The position numbers and the translations under genes were made by a program. A stretch of 64,000 nucleotides of DNA, taken from positions 1-64,000 of the forward strand of contig CANDCH010000006.1 in assembly GCA_947383145.1 (NCBI GenBank). The letters run 5' to 3'. The notes beneath the pieces were generated by a model. That model had not been told where the DNA came from and did not search any database. It worked only from the letters and a program-made list of their open reading frames with translations. Source of the DNA: an uncultured bacterium. GTDB lineage: Bacteria > Bacillota > Clostridia > Oscillospirales > Oscillospiraceae. The number at the start of each line of letters is the position of its first letter. Position 1 is the stretch's first letter. Below, one piece after another: positions 8,196 through 16,494 of the stretch.

Positions 8196-8543
8196 ATGGC
8201 ATCCAATCAGAACGCGAAAGAGTATTCCATCCACGTTATCCGCGAAAACCTGCGCCAGTCCTCCCTCCGGCAGGCACAGCTCCTGTCCCGGTCCGTCGGC
8301 CGGCTGACCTCCTGCGATGTCCAGCCCTGTCTGGAGTACCGCGCCGAGATCGGCTTGGAGCACGCCGTCATCGACCGGCTGCTCTACGTCCAGGAGTGCC
8401 GGGGTGCGTTGGAGCGGTGCATCGCCACCGGGGCCGTCCGCCTCCGTTACAGGTGGCAGGACGGGCACGTGACCGACACCCGCTTCCGCAGGATGTCGCC
8501 CGGACGGATCAGGGTCAGCGGGCTGCTGGCCGAGACCGCCTGA
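8196..8543 (+). CDS. unknown small cytoplasmic protein
   Basis: 115 residues that I do not recognise. No signal peptide or membrane segment. It is rich in charged residues, with a possible helical first half and a basic strand-rich C-terminal part (RLRYRWQDGHVTDTRFRRM). Translation is supported by the purine run AAAGGGGGAG before the ATG and transcription by a perfect-consensus promoter about 110 bases upstream, so expression is likely to be high. A GC-rich hairpin follows the stop. It marks the left edge of the accessory block. Calling it a real gene rests on the promoter and ribosome site, not on homology. Confidence 0.65.
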   Translation: MASNQNAKEYSIHVIRENLRQSSLRQAQLLSRSVGRLTSCDVQPCLEYRAEIGLEHAVIDRLLYVQECRGALERCIATGAVRLRYRWQDGHVTDTRFRRMSPGRIRVSGLLAETA

Positions 8544-8550
8544 CGGGGCC

Positions 8551-8575
8551 CGGGCGGGGGTCATACCCCCGCCCG
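8551..8575 (+). terminator. hairpin after the 8196 gene
   Basis: CGGGCGGGGGT and ACCCCCGCCCG form an 11-bp stem with a three-base loop eight bases after the stop codon. No T-run follows, so it may act as a weak or Rho-assisted terminator. Confidence 0.5.
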
Positions 8576-8681
8576 CATAATGGACACATAGATATGCTGG
8601 TTTTTCATGTCCAAAACCGGGCAGGCGCGGCCCGCAATGCCTGCGCTTTGTCCCGGCGTCCACATAAAAAGGCCGCGCCCG

Positions 8682-10490
8682 TCAATAGCGGACGACCTCG
8701 GGGAGGTATACGCCGTCCAATATGTGGGAAAAGCGGGAATATCCCTTAGGATTGAACATCCTCGTGTCCTGGGGAACGCGCAGCGTCTTCAAGGACGGCT
8801 CCTTTGCCTTTGTAGAGAAATCCTTCTTCCAGGAAAACGCGAATTCGCTCATTTGCTCACAGCTTCCGGGGATGGTGACCGTGGGACCCAGGGCGGAGCA
8901 GTTTTCGAACGCTTTGTACCCGATGTATTTCACGCAGTCCAGCTCGATGTGCGTCAGGGCCTCGCAATAGGAAAACGCCTCGTCCCCGATGTGCTCCACG
9001 CCGCGCAGGCCGATATGCGCCAGGGCCTTGCAGGAGGAGAACGCCTTGTCCCCGATGTGCTCCGCGCCGTCCAGGTCAACGCGCCCCAGGGCCGTGCATA
9101 ATAAGAACGCCTCCTTCCCGACGCGCTTTACGCCGCGCAGGCCGATCTCCCGCAGGGAGGAGCAGCCGTAAAACGCGCGGTCCTCAATGTCTGTCACCGC
9201 GCCCCCCGCGAAGACGACCCGGGTCAGCTCGCCGCAGTTCGCGAACGCCTTTTCCCTGACGCGGGTGACGGTCCTGGGGACGGTGTAGGCGCCGCTCTTC
9301 CACTGGGGGCAGTAGATCAGCTCCGTCTTGTCCTTGTTGAAGATCACGCCGTCCTCCGAGGAGAACCGCTCGTTTTCGGCCGCGAAGGTGATGGTGACAT
9401 CCAGTTCGCTTTTGAACATCTCGAAGAAAAAGCCGGGGGTGTACGGCTCGATGAGCTCCTGTGTTCTGCACCTCCACGTCTGGTAGACCGCAAAGGGCTG
9501 GAGCCGGCACCGGGCGCCCAGGAAATTCACCCGCTCCAGGTTGTCGGGGAAAAAGCTGGTGTAGTACGCGCCATCCGTCTCGTACGGGGTGAGGCGCTCC
9601 AGGCTGTCGGGCAGGCTGATCTCCCGCAGCTCCTTGCAGCCCTTGAAGGCCTTGTACCCGATCTCCTCCAGGGCGGAGGGCAGCTTGACGGATTTCAGGA
9701 AAATGCAGTGGTCAAAGGCCTCCGGCCCGATCTCCGTCACCGTGTCGGGCAGGACCACGCGGAGCAGGTCCCGGTTGAACACGTATTTCACCACTTTGGC
9801 CGTGCGCGTCTCATACTCCACGCCGCCGCCGCCGTCGCTGTCTATGACGTTGGCGCTCACCGTGCGCCAGAGCTGCTCCACGGGGCTCCCGTCCTGATAC
9901 CTCTGCGTGACGGTGTGCATCGTGGCCGCGAAGGCCCCTTTGCCGATCTTTTTGACCCCGTCGGGCACCGTGTAGGTTTCCCCCGCCTTCCCGTAGGGAT
10001 ACCAGATCAGCTCCGTCTGGTCCTTGTTGAACAGCACGCCGTCCCGGGCGGAGAGGCAGGGGTGGTCCGGGTCCACCACGACCGCCCGGGGAAGCTGGGT
10101 GGACAGCCGGACCCCCATGGTCTCATCCCAGCTGGGCTCCTCGGAATCGCAGCGGACCCGATACGCCTCCGCGAAGGCCGAAAAATCCCGGTACACCACG
10201 TCGGGATACTTGGAGTCGCTCAGGTAGACGGCCTCATACAGATGGGCGCGCCGAAGCGATCCGACCAGATGGCCGGTGAAGGAGTTCCACTCCCATTCCA
10301 GATTCTTCTTTCGCTCCCGCGCGATCTCCTCGGGGGTCATGTCCTCCATCTGCTCCTCCGTCAGCTCCTCCGGCTCGTCGGGCAGGCACCTTGCCGTGAC
10401 GCGGACCGTGCTCAGGTCGTCGGAGAGCTCAAGCCCCTCTTTGGCGCACTCCGCCTTGAGCCGGACAATGGGGTCCTGTTCCTGTTTCAT
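8682..10490 (-). CDS. BspA-type leucine-rich repeat protein (LRR_5), apparently cytoplasmic
   Basis: 602 residues. Two runs of BspA/TpLRR-like repeats (LRR_5) are visible, with repeated cores such as IGYKAFKGCKELREISLP and IGDKAFSSCKALAHIGLR. Each run is preceded by a phrase of the form VLFNKDQTELIWYP / VIFNKDKTELIYCP. No signal peptide, sorting motif or membrane segment is present, unlike most surface BspA proteins, so it probably acts inside the cell or leaves by an unknown route. The first 110 residues are acidic, not LRR, and unrecognised. The ATG has AGGAGG upstream. It is divergent from the 10712 operon across a 221-base shared control region. LRR proteins usually bind protein partners; the partner here is unknown. 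Confidence 0.85.
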   Translation of the reverse strand: MKQEQDPIVRLKAECAKEGLELSDDLSTVRVTARCLPDEPEELTEEQMEDMTPEEIARERKKNLEWEWNSFTGHLVGSLRRAHLYEAVYLSDSKYPDVVYRDFSAFAEAYRVRCDSEEPSWDETMGVRLSTQLPRAVVVDPDHPCLSARDGVLFNKDQTELIWYPYGKAGETYTVPDGVKKIGKGAFAATMHTVTQRYQDGSPVEQLWRTVSANVIDSDGGGGVEYETRTAKVVKYVFNRDLLRVVLPDTVTEIGPEAFDHCIFLKSVKLPSALEEIGYKAFKGCKELREISLPDSLERLTPYETDGAYYTSFFPDNLERVNFLGARCRLQPFAVYQTWRCRTQELIEPYTPGFFFEMFKSELDVTITFAAENERFSSEDGVIFNKDKTELIYCPQWKSGAYTVPRTVTRVREKAFANCGELTRVVFAGGAVTDIEDRAFYGCSSLREIGLRGVKRVGKEAFLLCTALGRVDLDGAEHIGDKAFSSCKALAHIGLRGVEHIGDEAFSYCEALTHIELDCVKYIGYKAFENCSALGPTVTIPGSCEQMSEFAFSWKKDFSTKAKEPSLKTLRVPQDTRMFNPKGYSRFSHILDGVYLPEVVRY

Positions 10491-10538
10491 ATAATCGGCC
10501 TCCTAATTTTTCTGATTTTTCCGGCTTTGCGCTGTCTC

Positions 10539-10567
10539 ATTATACCATGTCTCAGCGCACCGCACAA
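10539..10567 (-). promoter_or_regulatory. promoter of the LRR gene, flanked by direct repeats
   Basis: Minus-strand -35 TTGTGC (10562-10567), 17-base spacer, -10 TATAAT (10539-10544). On the plus strand TGTCTCA occurs at 10533-10539 and again at 10549-10555, bracketing the -10 box, as a repressor site might. Confidence 0.65.
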
Positions 10568-10620
10568 GCACAGTATGACGACTCGGGATTTTTTTGATCG
10601 TATATTTTACAATATATTTC

Positions 10621-10649
10621 TTGACGGCTTACTAGTATCATGCTAGGAT
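10621..10649 (+). promoter_or_regulatory. promoter of the 10712-13440 gene pair
   Basis: -35 TTGACG (10621-10626), 17-base spacer, -10 TAGGAT (10644-10649), about 60 bases before the first start codon. It is divergent from the LRR promoter. Confidence 0.65.
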
Positions 10650-10711
10650 AGACGCGCGGGGGCGGCTCCGCGGACCCTATCCCCATTTTAGGAGAGGAAC
10701 GGTGCGTATTC

Positions 10712-11845
10712 ATGGAATTGTCCAAGGAAAAGCTGGATGTCCAGCAAAAAAATCTGGAGCGGCTTCAAGAGGCGGCGGACGAGCTTCTGCGCCATATGAA
10801 GGGCCACGACTACTCCTTCCAACGGGACGTCACGGACAAGAAGGGGGCGTATTCCCCGGAAAAGCTCCACGGCCTGGTGGAGGAGATGCTGTCCCTGTGG
10901 GAGGCGAAGTTGCGCGCGGAGCCCTTTGCCGCGAAGCGCCGCGTGAACGCCCATCTTCGGACGCGGCGGGAGCTGTACGGCCTGTACCTCTATCTGGTCA
11001 TGCGGTGCGGCCTGTGCCGTGGCGGGTACTACTACGCCCGGGGCGGAAGTCTAAAGGAGCGGACCGACTTCGCCTTCCTGCTGGAGCAGGCCAAGTGGTT
11101 CATCCGGGGCTGGTGTATCACGAACGGGCCGGACGGGGCCAGGCAAAACGACCTGAGATGGGGCTATGATGAACACTTCGGCTTTCACCTCTATCTTCCC
11201 ATCGAGGACTGCCGCCGGCGTCACGGCTTTACGGACCTGTACGTGGGGAACCTGGACGACGAGCTTGCCCTGACACCCCAGTGGAAGATGGCCGGGAACC
11301 GCCCGGAGCTCCTGGCGGACAAGCCGGAGGAAACGGAACAGCCGGAGGCGGCGGACGAGACGGAGAAGATGGAACAGCCGGAGGCGGCGGAGCCGCTTGA
11401 CGGCGCGGACGGGCCGGAGGAGGACGGCGCTCTGTTTGAGGACGACGGGGACTATGACTATGACCTTCTGGACGACGCCTATGACCCCCTGGATGAGCTG
11501 GATGAGGAGACCCGCGCCCTGTTCTGGGAGGGTGAGGTCGAGCGAAATGAGGAGCTGGGGAGCAGGAGCTGGGACCTGTTGCTGCTGGTTCAGAGCTTCG
11601 AGGACCTGGACGAGTACTGCGCCGCCTGCGAGCGCTTTGTGGAGCTTTTCAGGGAGGCGGGGACGGAAATCCCCCGTGACTTCTGCCGGGAGCTGGAGGA
11701 GATCGTGAACCTGTACCTGTTCCAGCGGGGGATCGCCCCCCTGGCGGACACGGACAAGGCGCTGGAGGTATACGGCGGCCTCTGCGACGGCCCCCTCCGG
11801 CAGGCGAGGCGTTACGGGAGGGGACTGCAATGGAACGGCCTGTGA
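10712..11845 (+). CDS. unknown protein with acidic low-complexity linker
   Basis: 377 residues that I do not recognise. The first 170 residues look globular, with an aromatic/basic core (RELYGLYLYLVMRCGL, RDL-type WGYDEHFGFHLYL). A strongly acidic linker rich in E, P and A (about 200-275) includes two near-copies of EQPEAADETEKMEQPEAAE-like sequence. A helical C-terminal domain follows (about 285-377). No signal peptide. The ribosome site GGAGAGG is 14 bases before the ATG, longer than usual, but no better start is in frame. It overlaps the next gene by 16 bases, so the two are coupled and probably work together. No function can be assigned. Confidence 0.72.
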   Translation: MELSKEKLDVQQKNLERLQEAADELLRHMKGHDYSFQRDVTDKKGAYSPEKLHGLVEEMLSLWEAKLRAEPFAAKRRVNAHLRTRRELYGLYLYLVMRCGLCRGGYYYARGGSLKERTDFAFLLEQAKWFIRGWCITNGPDGARQNDLRWGYDEHFGFHLYLPIEDCRRRHGFTDLYVGNLDDELALTPQWKMAGNRPELLADKPEETEQPEAADETEKMEQPEAAEPLDGADGPEEDGALFEDDGDYDYDLLDDAYDPLDELDEETRALFWEGEVERNEELGSRSWDLLLLVQSFEDLDEYCAACERFVELFREAGTEIPRDFCRELEEIVNLYLFQRGIAPLADTDKALEVYGGLCDGPLRQARRYGRGLQWNGL

Positions 11846-13440
11846 GCGCGGTCCGCGACGCGTTTTTCAGCGACCTGATCCGCGGGTATATCCTGGACGG
11901 CGAGGACTCCTTCCTGTATAGGTACTTTTGGGCGGACGGCGTCACGGGGCTGCTGGAGGAGCATTTTCCACAGCTTTACATTAAGATGAAGCGGGCCCCG
12001 CGGCGGGAGGACGGGCCCAAGGTCGGAAAGCGGCTGGCCGGGGCCATGGCGGCCAACCCGGATGGGGCCAGAGGAAAGCTGCTGAAAAGGACGCCGGGCA
12101 GGAGCCGCCGGGACTTCTGGGAGGAGCTGTGGCTGAACGACGCGGGATACCGGTCAAAGCTGATCACGGACACGGAGTATTACCTGTGGCTGGTGGACTA
12201 CCTGGCGGCTCACGATATCTATTATAAGGATACCAGCCTGTGGGACCAGCGCGACTGCCTGGATACCCTGCTGAAGCGGGGGCTGGCCTGGGAAGAGGGA
12301 GCCCTGGAACCGGGCTGGCGGGAGCGGCGGTGCGACGGTCCGGCGGGCGGTAAGCAGAAAGGGGAGCTTATCTTCTCCACGGCACAGCTGAAGCGGGATC
12401 TGGCGGAGTTGGCGAAAAGGCTGCGGAAGGAGCGCGAGGCGGGAGGGATGGAGATCGCCGGCCGGCTGCACGGCCTGACCTGCCGCGACGGGGGCAGGCC
12501 GGTGGACTACCTGCTCTGGCTGACCGGCCGGCTGGCGCGGATGGCGCTCCACATCAGGATCAAGACCTGGCTCCAGGACAGCGGATATCCCCTCATCAAG
12601 CAGGAGGACCCGGGGGAGAACTGGGAGGAAGCTGAGGAGGGGGCCAAATGGGAACCCTTTAAAAGGGGGGCCCGGAGGAAGCGGGACTTCACCATGGGGC
12701 TGTTCGAGGCATACTGCGGCAGTCCCGAGGGCTACTATTTCGACAAAAAGGACCCGGCCGGCGTGCCGCCTCCCGAGGGCTGGGGCCTGAAGGGCAACGG
12801 GTTCTGTGTGCTGGACCCGGAGCGGCTTGACGCGCTTCAAGACGCCCTGAAGCGGGGCGGGAACCCCCGCTGCTACATTCCGCTGGCGGTGGACCTGTAC
12901 AGCGGCTGCGTCTTTTTCCTGGCGGGGAAGGAGCTTTACGCGCAGGCGTACCGCCGGGAGGCGCAGAGGCTGGAGGAGGCCCGCGGCCGCGCGGAAAAGG
13001 AGCGTGACCGCGCGAAGGAGGCCCTGGAGGCGTATGAAGGCGGAGCCTGGAAGGACCCCGCCCGCGTGAAGGAGCTCAAAAAGGCCCTCGCGGCCGCGGA
13101 AAGCACCCGCAAGGCCGCGGAGGAGGCCTGCGCGCAGGCGGCGGAGGACCGGAGGGCTTACAAAGCCGCGAAAGCCCGCGTCTGCTTTGACTACCTCCGC
13201 CTGGATGGGGAGCGCAAGGAGAAGTCCTCCGGGAAGGCGTTCCAGCTGCGGCCCGTCTTTCACAAAAACGCCGGTCAGGCTTATGAGAATATCCTGTATC
13301 AGTTCAAGTGGTACTGCGTGGACGGGGACGGCAGCTTCCCCGGGGAGGGCAGTCCCCGCGAGGCGGTCCGGGCGGTCAATCAGGCCAGGCCAGACGGCCT
13401 CCCGGAGGGACTGCTCGGCTGGGCTTTCAGCGGGCCGTAG
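11830..13440 (+). CDS. unknown protein with a long coiled coil
   Basis: 536 residues that I do not recognise. The start lies inside the end of the preceding gene (16-base overlap) with a purine run AGGGGA upstream. An Arg/Lys-rich N-terminal part is followed by a globular middle. A long charged coiled coil at about residues 370-450 (EAQRLEEARGRAEKERDRAK and KELKKALAAAESTRKAAEEA) precedes a C-terminal domain ending in a Trp/Tyr-rich segment. No membrane or export signals. The coupled pair 10712/11830 sits between an LRR protein and the Sel1-ClpP-VirD4 genes. The coiled coil suggests a structural or adaptor role, which is inference. Confidence 0.72.
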   Translation: MERPVSAVRDAFFSDLIRGYILDGEDSFLYRYFWADGVTGLLEEHFPQLYIKMKRAPRREDGPKVGKRLAGAMAANPDGARGKLLKRTPGRSRRDFWEELWLNDAGYRSKLITDTEYYLWLVDYLAAHDIYYKDTSLWDQRDCLDTLLKRGLAWEEGALEPGWRERRCDGPAGGKQKGELIFSTAQLKRDLAELAKRLRKEREAGGMEIAGRLHGLTCRDGGRPVDYLLWLTGRLARMALHIRIKTWLQDSGYPLIKQEDPGENWEEAEEGAKWEPFKRGARRKRDFTMGLFEAYCGSPEGYYFDKKDPAGVPPPEGWGLKGNGFCVLDPERLDALQDALKRGGNPRCYIPLAVDLYSGCVFFLAGKELYAQAYRREAQRLEEARGRAEKERDRAKEALEAYEGGAWKDPARVKELKKALAAAESTRKAAEEACAQAAEDRRAYKAAKARVCFDYLRLDGERKEKSSGKAFQLRPVFHKNAGQAYENILYQFKWYCVDGDGSFPGEGSPREAVRAVNQARPDGLPEGLLGWAFSGP

Positions 13441-13470
13441 CGGCCGGAGCGGGAGGCGGTTGTCAATCAG

Positions 13471-13506
13471 CACGGGACGGGGCAGCCCCCGTCCCGTGTT
13501 ATTTTT
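13471..13506 (+). terminator. rho-independent terminator after the 10712-13440 pair
   Basis: Stem CACGGGACGGGG / CCCCGTCCCGTG with a short loop, followed by TTATTTTT. The remaining sequence to the next gene (13507-13754) is a GC-rich leader of about 250 bases in which I see no gene; it contains short repeats of the form AGGGGCGAnGCGnTGCC. Confidence 0.82.
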
Positions 13507-13754
13507 CGCTGGAAAACTAAATTGTAGTTTTTACGATGTATCTCCGTTTTTTCCGGCATAATGTACTCGTACCCGCGAGGCACCTTGCCAACTGAACCCC
13601 GCCCGTCCAAAGCCCGCATCCCTGGGCAAAGCACCGTCAGGGGCGAAGCGCTGCCAGAACCCCCGCAAGGGGCGAGCGTGCCGACAGGGGCGCGCGCGGC
13701 GGCAGCGGGAAACAACAGCACACACCAAATCAAATGAGAAAGGGGACTGACGTT

Positions 13755-14501
13755 ATGAACAAACTGGCGAACAGGAGCATGGAGGAGCTTTTGGCCCTGG
13801 CAGAGCACGACCCGGAGGCCCAGTTCCAGCTGGGACTGAACTACGCCAACGGCGACGGCGTCAGGCGGGATTGGGAAAAGTGCGTGGAGTGGTCCCGGAG
13901 GGCGGCGGAAAACGGCCACCCCGGCGGGCAGTTCAATCTGGGCTGCTGCTATGATCTGGGCAAGGGCGTCCCCCGGGACATGGTTCAGGCCGCGAAGTGG
14001 TACCGAAAGGCGGCGGAGCAGGGCTTTGCTTTTGCGCAGGTCAACCTGGCCCGCTGCTATGGCTTGGGCGAGGGGGTTCCCCGGGACGCGGCCCAGTCGG
14101 CGGAATGGTACCGAAAGGCGGCGGAGCAGGGCGACGCCGAATCTCAGTGTGTATTAGGCCACCGCTATTTAAAGGGCAGGGGGGTCCCGCAGGATGACAC
14201 CCAGGCGGCAGAGTGGTTCCACCGGGCGGCGGAGCAGGGCAATGCGGAATCCCAATATGTTCTGTTTATGCTCTACACCTTGGGGCGGGGGGTGCCGCGG
14301 GACACGCTGGAGGCGTCGAAATGGTGCGTGAAGGCGGCGGCCCAGGGCCATAAACCGGCGAGGGATACGATCCGTAAAGTGAATCCGGATATGCTCGCCA
14401 TGATCGACCGGGGAGAGACCGGCGTGGACGCACTGCTGAACGCGGCGGAGCAGATACAGAAAAACGGCGGTCTGGACGCCGCGTCCCATCCCCATCCCTG
14501 A
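13755..14501 (+). CDS. Sel1-repeat (TPR-like) protein
   Basis: 248 residues made mostly of five tandem 36-residue Sel1-like repeats, each with the pattern A..LG..Y..G.GVPRD...AA.WYRKAAEQG. Such solenoids bind other proteins, often in signalling, ER-associated-degradation-like or secretion pathways. No signal peptide, so probably cytoplasmic. I start it at the second in-frame ATG because AGAAAGGGG lies at the right distance; the first ATG (13734) lacks a ribosome site. Short hairpin after the stop. It lies directly upstream of the ClpP-VirD4 operon and could be its adaptor, which is inference. Confidence 0.85.
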   Translation: MNKLANRSMEELLALAEHDPEAQFQLGLNYANGDGVRRDWEKCVEWSRRAAENGHPGGQFNLGCCYDLGKGVPRDMVQAAKWYRKAAEQGFAFAQVNLARCYGLGEGVPRDAAQSAEWYRKAAEQGDAESQCVLGHRYLKGRGVPQDDTQAAEWFHRAAEQGNAESQYVLFMLYTLGRGVPRDTLEASKWCVKAAAQGHKPARDTIRKVNPDMLAMIDRGETGVDALLNAAEQIQKNGGLDAASHPHP

Positions 14502-14509
14502 GGAACGGA

Positions 14510-14538
14510 GCGCTCCCGGCCGGGATGGCCGGGAGCGC
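14510..14538 (+). terminator. 12-bp GC-rich hairpin after the Sel1 gene
   Basis: GCGCTCCCGGCC pairs perfectly with GGCCGGGAGCGC around a five-base loop. No T-run, so partial read-through into clpP is possible. Confidence 0.5.
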
Positions 14539-14579
14539 CCCTCCAGCACCAACTAACACAATATTAAGGAGGAGTCAAT

Positions 14580-15167
14580 ATGTACGTCGCAAACGAAGCC
14601 AGCATCATCAAGGAATCCACCTACGGCTACCACCTCATTCCCATCCAGGACGAGATGCTCTCCCACCGGGAGGTGGAGCTGGTGGGGGAGGTGACCCCGG
14701 ACTCGGTGAACGCCCTGGTCCGGCAGCTGCGCCACCTCCAGCGGCAGGACCCGGAGGGGGAGATCACCCTGTACATCAACAGCCCCGGCGGAAGCGTGGA
14801 CAGCGGCATGGCCCTCTACGACGTGATGCAGGCGGTGAGCTGCCCCGTTCGGACGGTGTGCGTGGGGCTGGCGGCCTCCATGGCGGCGCTGCTGTTCGTC
14901 TCGGGCGCCCGGCGGGATATGCTCCCCCACAGCCGCCTCATGATCCACGACCCGCTGATCGTCCAGACCGGCGGCAGCGCCCTGAAGCTGAAGGCGGTGA
15001 GCGACGACCTGATGGAGACCCGGCAGATCATCGCCAAGGTCATCGCGGACCACTCCGGCCAGAGCGTGGAGGAGGTGCTGGCCAAAACCGCCACCGACAG
15101 CTACTTCCGGGCGGAGGAGGCCGTGGCGTTCGGACTGGCTGACCGCGTGATCACCAGCCTGGCGTAA
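14580..15167 (+). CDS. ClpP-family serine protease, non-canonical paralogue
   Basis: 195 residues, the normal ClpP length. The catalytic triad can be placed as Ser100 (LAASMAAL), His123 (MIHDP) and Asp173 (TATDSYF), and the handle region SPGGSVDSGM is present. Departures from housekeeping ClpP are the nucleophile context ASMAA instead of ASMGA and the unusual N-terminal 25 residues. There is no neighbouring clpX or tig; instead a VirD4/TraG-type ATPase gene follows after 37 bases on the same strand. The gene is preceded by AAGGAGG. It probably forms a barrel protease whose partner is not ClpX; the partner is inference. It could also be a ClpP-like phage/IS-type protease, but no phage genes are nearby. 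Confidence 0.85.
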   Translation: MYVANEASIIKESTYGYHLIPIQDEMLSHREVELVGEVTPDSVNALVRQLRHLQRQDPEGEITLYINSPGGSVDSGMALYDVMQAVSCPVRTVCVGLAASMAALLFVSGARRDMLPHSRLMIHDPLIVQTGGSALKLKAVSDDLMETRQIIAKVIADHSGQSVEEVLAKTATDSYFRAEEAVAFGLADRVITSLA

Positions 15168-15204
15168 AAGAAGCAGAAGCCGAATAAAAAAGGAGGAACA
15201 TACT

Positions 15205-16494
15205 ATGATGAACAATGTCAAAACCAGCCGCATCCTGGGCAAGAACCTCTTTGCCAGCAACGACACCTGGGCCACCGGGATCAACAACAACGACCTGCTG
15301 GTGGGTCCCCCGGGCGCGGGCAAAACCCGGGGCTATGTGATCCCCAACCTCCTCCACGCCCAGGACAGCCTCATCATCGCCGACACCAAGGGGAACCTGC
15401 GCCGGCTGTACGGGAAGCACCTGGAGGAGCGGGGCTACACGGTGATGCACCTGGACTTCACCGACACGGCCCGCACCCCCTGGGGCTACAACCCCCTGTC
15501 CTACGTCCGGCCCTGCCGGGACAAGAGGGCCAACCGGGAGGGGGACTATTACGACGAGCAGGACGTGAAAAAGGTGGCACAGGCCATCTGCCCCTGTCAG
15601 GATTTCAGTCAGCCCTTCTGGGACCTGGCCGCCCAGATGTACCTGGAGGCCATCCTCCTCTTTATCCTCAACCAGCTTCCCGAGGAACAGCACAACCTGT
15701 ATGAGGCGTACACCTTCCTGTCCAAGCTGGGTACCCACGAGCTGAACGACGTCGTGGAGGAGGAGCGCGTCACCCACCCCAACAGCGCCTTTGCCCGGAA
15801 GATGGGCATGATCCGGCAGAATAAGGAAGCGGAGAAGATGGACGCCAGCATCAAGGGAATCCTGGCCCGGCACCTGGACGGGGTGGGCAGCTCCAGCGCG
15901 CGGCGGATGTTCCGCATGAAGCCCCAGGTGGACCTGAGCTCCTTCCTCAAGAAAAAGACGGCCCTGTTTCTGTCGGTCAGCGACTCCGACCGCAGCCAGG
16001 ACGCCCTGGTCAACCTGTTCTACACCCAAGCGCTGCAGTATCTCATGGCCGCCGCGGACAAGCGGCCGGACAGCCGCCTGCCCATCCCGGTGCGCTTCAT
16101 CCTGGACGACTTCAGCACCAACACCGTCATCCCGGATTTCGACAACATTATCTCTGTGATCCGCTCCCGGGAGATCTATGTCAGCCTGGTCGTCCAGAGC
16201 CTGTCCCAGCTGGAGGGCCTCTACGGCCACGCCAAGGCCCAGACCATCATCAACGGCTGCGACCACTGTCTGTACCTGGGCGGGACGGACAGCCAGACCG
16301 CCCGGTACTTCGCGGAGAAGTTCAACTGCCAGATGTCCACGGTGCTCAACCTCCCGCTGGACGCCATGTTCCTCTTCACCCGGGGCAGCGCGCCCCAGCG
16401 GGCCCAGAAGTACGAGCTGGACCAGGACAGCGCCTATCTCGCCCTGACGCGGCCGCGGAAGGGCGACAAAGCCGGAAAGGAGGCCGGGATATGA
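15205..16494 (+). CDS. VirD4/TraG-type coupling ATPase lacking a membrane domain
   Basis: 429 residues. Walker A GPPGAGKT (34-41) and Walker B FILDDF (Asp301/302) are intact, and the family sequence after Walker B is recognisable (IPDFDNIISVIRSREIY, LVVQSLSQLEGLYG, INGCDHCLYLGG). Classical type IV coupling proteins have two N-terminal membrane helices and exceed 550 residues; this one starts 30 residues before Walker A and has none, so it should be soluble. No relaxase, VirB4 or other transfer gene is in the window. A strong AAGGAGG precedes the ATG. It overlaps the next gene by four bases and follows a ClpP-like gene, suggesting a hexameric motor working with these partners rather than DNA transfer. 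Confidence 0.88.
   Translation: MMNNVKTSRILGKNLFASNDTWATGINNNDLLVGPPGAGKTRGYVIPNLLHAQDSLIIADTKGNLRRLYGKHLEERGYTVMHLDFTDTARTPWGYNPLSYVRPCRDKRANREGDYYDEQDVKKVAQAICPCQDFSQPFWDLAAQMYLEAILLFILNQLPEEQHNLYEAYTFLSKLGTHELNDVVEEERVTHPNSAFARKMGMIRQNKEAEKMDASIKGILARHLDGVGSSSARRMFRMKPQVDLSSFLKKKTALFLSVSDSDRSQDALVNLFYTQALQYLMAAADKRPDSRLPIPVRFILDDFSTNTVIPDFDNIISVIRSREIYVSLVVQSLSQLEGLYGHAKAQTIINGCDHCLYLGGTDSQTARYFAEKFNCQMSTVLNLPLDAMFLFTRGSAPQRAQKYELDQDSAYLALTRPRKGDKAGKEAGI

Noticed and set aside
15205-16494. Integrative conjugative element around the VirD4/TraG-type gene
   Set aside because: No relaxase, VirB4, integrase, attachment sites or other transfer genes within the window, and the ATPase lacks membrane helices.
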